From positions 1,292,501 to 1,356,500 of the forward strand of contig OU015322.1 of NCBI GenBank assembly GCA_907163225.1: a stretch of 64,000 nucleotides of DNA. Reading direction: 5' to 3'. The position numbers were made by a program, and so were the translations under genes. This DNA comes from an uncultured Rhodocyclaceae bacterium (GTDB taxonomy: Bacteria > Pseudomonadota > Gammaproteobacteria > Burkholderiales > Rhodocyclaceae). Numbering within the stretch: the stretch's first letter is position 1; each line of letters starts with the position of its first letter. Below the pieces are notes generated by a model. It did not search any database. It was not told where the DNA came from and saw only the letters and a program-made list of their open reading frames with translations. Shown here piece by piece: positions 60,516 through 64,000 of the stretch.

Positions 60516-61580
60516 CTATTTCATCCCAACGGCGCTGAGAACTCGTCTCGCCATTTCGTCCAGAGGGCACTGCTCCTCGACGGCTCCGATCAAGAAGGCT
60601 TCCCGCGGCATTCCGTAAACAACACAGCTCGCTTCATCCTGGCCGAAGGTTGTTGCACCCGCCTGACGCAGGCGGAGCAAGCCTTGAGCACCGTCTTTGC
60701 CCATCCCCGTAAGAATGACGCCAATCGCCTTGCGCCCAACAAGTGCGGTGGCAGAATCAAAGAGCACGTCAACTGATGGACGGTGACGGTTAACCGGCGC
60801 GCTTGCTAACAGCTCGGTAACATATCCTGCATTCCCGCGGCGAATTTGAAGATGGGAATGCCCGGGGGCGATATAAACCGTGCCGGACTCGATCTTTTCA
60901 TTTCCTTGCGCTTCGATGACTCGCGGTGCGCACAAGCCGTCCAGACGGCGAGCAAATGATGCAGTAAACGAATCTGGCATGTGTTGAACAATCAGGATAG
61001 GCGGGCAATCGACAGGAATGCCCATCAAGAATTCCTTGATTGCCTCTGTTCCACCGGTCGAAGCACCGACAAAGATTATTTTTCCGCTCGCGGCCAAACC
61101 GGGCCTCGCTTGCATAGAACTAGCCACAGCCCCCAGCACAGAAGTAGATGACGGTGTTGTCATCGACCGACGCAAGCGCGCGCCCTTCGCTGCCCGAATT
61201 TTCTCGACCAGATCCTCTGCATAGCTTTCCATGCTCCTTCCGCCATCGGCACGCGGTTTGCCAATAAAATCGATCGCGCCAAGCTCCAGCGCTTTTAGGG
61301 TGGTGTCTGAGCCTGCTTCGGTAAACGAGGAAACCATGACCACCGGCATCGGTCGCAAACGCATCAGGCGTTCGAGGAATTCCAAGCCGTCCATTTTCGG
61401 CATCTGAACGTCAAGTGTCAGGACATCAGGGTTGAGCGCCTTTATCATTTCGCGAGCAATTTGAGCATCAGACGCGGCGCCAACCACCTCCATGTCTGGG
61501 GCCATATTGATCATCTGGCTCAATAATCCGCGCATCAATGCCGAATCATCAACCACCAGCACTTTAATTTTCATGGACAT
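60516..61580 (-). CDS. cheB: chemotaxis methylesterase/glutamine deamidase CheB
   Basis: A 354-residue response regulator-enzyme. The receiver has [10 protein letters not shown] and the Asp in [20 protein letters not shown]. The catalytic Ser, His and Asp are in [23 protein letters not shown] and [11 protein letters not shown]. It removes methyl groups added by CheR on the receptor encoded upstream. ATG 61580 or 61574 are possible. Confidence 0.96.
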   Translation of the reverse strand: MSMKIKVLVVDDSALMRGLLSQMINMAPDMEVVGAASDAQIAREMIKALNPDVLTLDVQMPKMDGLEFLERLMRLRPMPVVMVSSFTEAGSDTTLKALELGAIDFIGKPRADGGRSMESYAEDLVEKIRAAKGARLRRSMTTPSSTSVLGAVASSMQARPGLAASGKIIFVGASTGGTEAIKEFLMGIPVDCPPILIVQHMPDSFTASFARRLDGLCAPRVIEAQGNEKIESGTVYIAPGHSHLQIRRGNAGYVTELLASAPVNRHRPSVDVLFDSATALVGRKAIGVILTGMGKDGAQGLLRLRQAGATTFGQDEASCVVYGMPREAFLIGAVEEQCPLDEMARRVLSAVGMK

Positions 61581-61630
61581 CTATAGGAAACCAATAGAAA
61601 AATGGGGGGTTTTTGCCGTTGACCGCAACA

Positions 61631-62236
61631 TTAAATAAACAACTCAACATCGCCTTCGATGGCAGCACCGGATAGGCGAACCTTGTAGTCGTTTTCGCGG
61701 CTGAACAAAGTCTCGTTGTGAACCCGGTGCAGCTTTTTGACCAGAACACGGCCAGTGTGCGGGAAGTAGTAAACTTTGCGCGGATACGAGTCGAGCAGAT
61801 CCTTGGCAACAATCGGGATTTTTTCTGTTTTCAGAAAATCAAGAACAAATTCGGCATTCCTCGCCCCCACGTTGCTACTGGCCAGACTAGCCATCACCGC
61901 GCCGCCACCAAATACTTTGGCCTCCAGCCGGTTACGGCGAGCCCCCATCTTCAGCAAGTGGTTGATCAGAACCTCCATGGCGTAAGTGCCATAGCGTGCC
62001 GAAGAGCCCACCGTACTGCGCCCACCGTCATCCGGCAGCATGAAATGGTTCATGCCGCCGATGCCCGAGTCGGAATCCCGGACACAGGCCGCAACGCAAG
62101 AGCCGAGCACCGTCACCAGCAAGGCTTCCTGACTGGAAACGAAATACTCACCTGGCAATATTTTCGCAGCTTCCAGGCCAAATTTCCGATCAAAATATCG
62201 GTTTGTGGCCAGCGACTCGTCGTAAGGGTGGTGCAC
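61631..62236 (-). CDS. cheD: chemoreceptor glutamine deamidase CheD
   Basis: A 201-residue cysteine hydrolase. Catalytic Cys is in LVTVLGSCVAACVRDSDSGI and the His in GGMNHFMLP. Starts at GTG 62236 with AAGGAA nine bases upstream; no nearer ATG fits. Twelve bases after cheR. Confidence 0.95.
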   Translation of the reverse strand: MHHPYDESLATNRYFDRKFGLEAAKILPGEYFVSSQEALLVTVLGSCVAACVRDSDSGIGGMNHFMLPDDGGRSTVGSSARYGTYAMEVLINHLLKMGARRNRLEAKVFGGGAVMASLASSNVGARNAEFVLDFLKTEKIPIVAKDLLDSYPRKVYYFPHTGRVLVKKLHRVHNETLFSRENDYKVRLSGAAIEGDVELFI

Positions 62237-62248
62237 CGATTTCTTTCC

Positions 62249-63151
62249 TTATCGCCCTTGCGCCAGGGAATAGACCGTTTTTCCCTGAGACTTGAAAAGA
62301 TCGGCCGCATGCAGAAAACTTTCTGAATGGCCGGCAAACATCAGCCCATCGGGCTGCATCATCGGAGCAAAACGCGAAAGAATCTTGTACTGGGTTGGTT
62401 TATCGAAATAAATCATCACGTTGCGACAGAAAATTATGTCGAGCGGCCCCTTGACCGAATAGCTGGTGTCCAGCAGATTGAGGCGCTGGAACGTCACCAT
62501 CTGTTTCAGCTCCGGGCGCACGGAGACAAACCCTTCCTGACTACCCGTGCCGCGCAAAAAAAACTTCCTCAAGCGTTCAGGTGAGAGCTTTTCGACCCGT
62601 TCAATCGGATAAACACCTTTGCCGGCAGTGGCCAGTACATTGGTGTCGAGATCGGATGCCACAATGGAAACATGCGACATGTTGGCACCGAAGGTTTCAG
62701 CAACCGTGATCGCGATGGAATAAGGCTCCTCTCCGGTTGAAGCGGCTGAGCACCACACCCGAACCGGCCGTTTCGTACCGATTTTACGAAGATGTTCGGC
62801 AAAGATCGGGAAGTGGTGAGGTTCGCGAAAGAACGATGTCAGGTTCGTCGTCAAGGAATTGACGAAACGCTCCCATTCATCACCACCACCCCGCTCCAGC
62901 ATGTCCAGATACTCGGCAAAGGACGACATGCCGGTAGCACGCAGACGCCGAGCCAGGCGCGAATACACCATATCCTGTTTGACGGGGGATAGCGAAATGC
63001 CGGCATGCTGATAAATCAGCTTGCGAACACGTTCGAAATCCGCCGTTGAAAACACAAACTCACGCGAACTATTGTCACGCGGAGGAAGACTGGCCGGCTG
63101 CGACGAGCGAAGGGTCGATGCCGGCAGTGCGGGCTTTCGCAAATCAACCAT
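62249..63151 (-). CDS. cheR: chemotaxis methyltransferase CheR
   Basis: A 300-residue S-adenosylmethionine-dependent methyltransferase. N-terminal helical domain (FERVRKLIYQHAGISLSPVK), then the catalytic domain with LTSFFREPHHF, VWCSAASTGEEPYSIAITVA (SAM binding) and DIIFCRNVMIYFDKPTQ. The ATG at 63151 follows the receptor stop by two bases with GAAGAG upstream; an ATG six codons earlier overlaps the receptor gene. Confidence 0.95.
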   Translation of the reverse strand: MVDLRKPALPASTLRSSQPASLPPRDNSSREFVFSTADFERVRKLIYQHAGISLSPVKQDMVYSRLARRLRATGMSSFAEYLDMLERGGGDEWERFVNSLTTNLTSFFREPHHFPIFAEHLRKIGTKRPVRVWCSAASTGEEPYSIAITVAETFGANMSHVSIVASDLDTNVLATAGKGVYPIERVEKLSPERLRKFFLRGTGSQEGFVSVRPELKQMVTFQRLNLLDTSYSVKGPLDIIFCRNVMIYFDKPTQYKILSRFAPMMQPDGLMFAGHSESFLHAADLFKSQGKTVYSLAQGR

Positions 63152-63153
63152 GG

Positions 63154-64000
63154 TCAGAACTCTTCCCATTCATCGTCCAGGCTGGCTGCAAGTGCCGGCG
63201 CTTTTTTGGCTGCGACGCGCTCGGTGTTTGGCGTCGGCGCAGTAGTGTCGCGCAGATTGCGACGTGGTGCATCCAGGCGCGGCTTGCTACCAGTATCTGT
63301 CGTACGGAAGGTGGCTACGGTCTGGGTGAGATGATGCGCCTGCTCCTCCAGGCTTTCCGCAGCGGCGGCAGCCTCTTCAACCAAGGCCGCATTTTGCTGA
63401 GTTACTTCATCCATCTGACTCACCGCCAGGCTAACCTGTTCGATACCTGCGCTTTGCTCACGGCTGGCGTCGGAAATATCGCTCATGATTTTGGCAACGC
63501 GCTTGATACTGGAAACGACTTCTTCCATGGTTTGCCCGGCCTGATCAACCAGTTGGTTGCCGTTTTCAACCTTTTCAACAGAATCGGAGATCAGCTCTTT
63601 GATTTCCTTGGCAGCCGCGGCACTACGCTGGGCGAGATTGCGAACCTCAGTAGCAACGACAGCAAAGCCGCGCCCCTGCTCCCCGGCCCGGGCCGCCTCA
63701 ACTGCCGCATTCAGCGCGAGGATGTTGGTCTGGAAGGCAATACCATCGATGACACCGATGATGTCCGCGATCTTGCCACTCGAGTGGTGGATCGCACTCA
63801 TGGTGTCAACCACCAGGCCAACCACTTCACCGCCCTTGACTGCGACGGTCTGAGCATTGCCAGCAAGCTCATTGGCCTGCCGGGCATTGTCCGCATTCTG
63901 CTTCACCGTACTGGTCAGCTGCTCCATGCTTGAGGCCGTTTCTTCAAGGCTGCTGGCCTGCTGTTCAGTTCGGCTCGACAAATCCTGATTGCCCGAAGCA
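63154..64000 (-). CDS. methyl-accepting chemotaxis protein, C-terminal part (runs off the right edge)
   Basis: About 280 residues of the cytoplasmic signalling domain; the sensor and membrane parts lie beyond 64000. The hairpin tip motif ([20 protein letters not shown], then [19 protein letters not shown]) is complete. The protein ends in EWEEF, resembling the NWETF-type pentapeptide that tethers CheR and CheB, after a variable linker. The cheR gene begins two bases after its stop. Confidence 0.94.
   Translation of the reverse strand, partial: ASGNQDLSSRTEQQASSLEETASSMEQLTSTVKQNADNARQANELAGNAQTVAVKGGEVVGLVVDTMSAIHHSSGKIADIIGVIDGIAFQTNILALNAAVEAARAGEQGRGFAVVATEVRNLAQRSAAAAKEIKELISDSVEKVENGNQLVDQAGQTMEEVVSSIKRVAKIMSDISDASREQSAGIEQVSLAVSQMDEVTQQNAALVEEAAAAAESLEEQAHHLTQTVATFRTTDTGSKPRLDAPRRNLRDTTAPTPNTERVAAKKAPALAASLDDEWEEF

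Overview
The window comes from a betaproteobacterium with a polar-type flagellar system. The 16S rRNA fragment, the gene content and order (flrBC-like two-component pair, flhF/flhG, motC/motD-type stator, two cheV genes) and the GC-rich codon use suggest the Rhodocyclales, for example a Dechloromonas/Azonexus-like organism. The genus is an inference, because no database search was possible.

Layout. (1) 1-2937 is core DNA: the 5' part of a 16S rRNA gene on the minus strand with its leader (boxA, TTGACG-N17-CATAAT promoter), an initiator tRNA-fMet with its own promoter, an orphan ParA-family ATPase and an IclR-family regulator. (2) 2938-12506 is a roughly 9.5-kb integrative element bounded by 48-bp direct repeats. 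The right copy is the 3' part of an intact tRNA-Thr(UGU) gene; the left copy is a displaced tRNA fragment next to what looks like the original tRNA terminator. The element carries a P4-type integrase, an AlpA-like protein, a primase/ATPase replication protein, a complete IS630-family insertion, a 9-bp iteron-like array, a PEP-CTERM protein, a small lipoprotein, a translationally coupled pair of unknown genes, and a separately controlled small-ORF plus histone-deacetylase-like operon. That operon has a perfect 30-bp dyad over its promoter and a terminator-like leader hairpin. (3) 12580-54669 is an almost continuous flagellar region: diguanylate cyclase; fliC-flaG-fliD-fliS-fliT; a second FliK-like gene with an FlhB-C-terminal-domain paralogue; a YcgR brake; fliE; flrC-flrB; fliFGHIJKLMNOPQR; a lipoprotein gene and flgLKJIHGFEDCB on the minus strand; flgA-flgM-flgN; motD-motC-fliA-flhG-flhF-flhA-flhB. 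(4) 54797-64000 is a chemotaxis operon region on the minus strand: mcp (partial)-cheR-cheD-cheB-STAS gene-cheV-cheV-cheY-cheZ-cheA and a strong terminator.

How it works together. Promoter-like sequences suggest a class hierarchy. Sigma-54-type -24/-12 elements (GG-N10-GC) lie before fliE, fliK and flgB, as expected for FlrC targets. Sigma-28-type elements (TAAA-N14/15-GCCGATAA-like) lie before fliC, flgKL, flgM and the cheV-cheV-cheY-cheZ-cheA operon, as expected for FliA control. A diguanylate cyclase and a PilZ-domain YcgR protein flank the filament genes and connect motility to c-di-GMP.

The best candidates for something undescribed are in the integrative element: the operator-controlled deacetylase operon, the iteron array separated from its primase by an IS, and the coupled unknown gene pair. 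In the core region the paired FliK-like/FlhB-like module and the tandem CheV proteins without a nearby CheW stand out.
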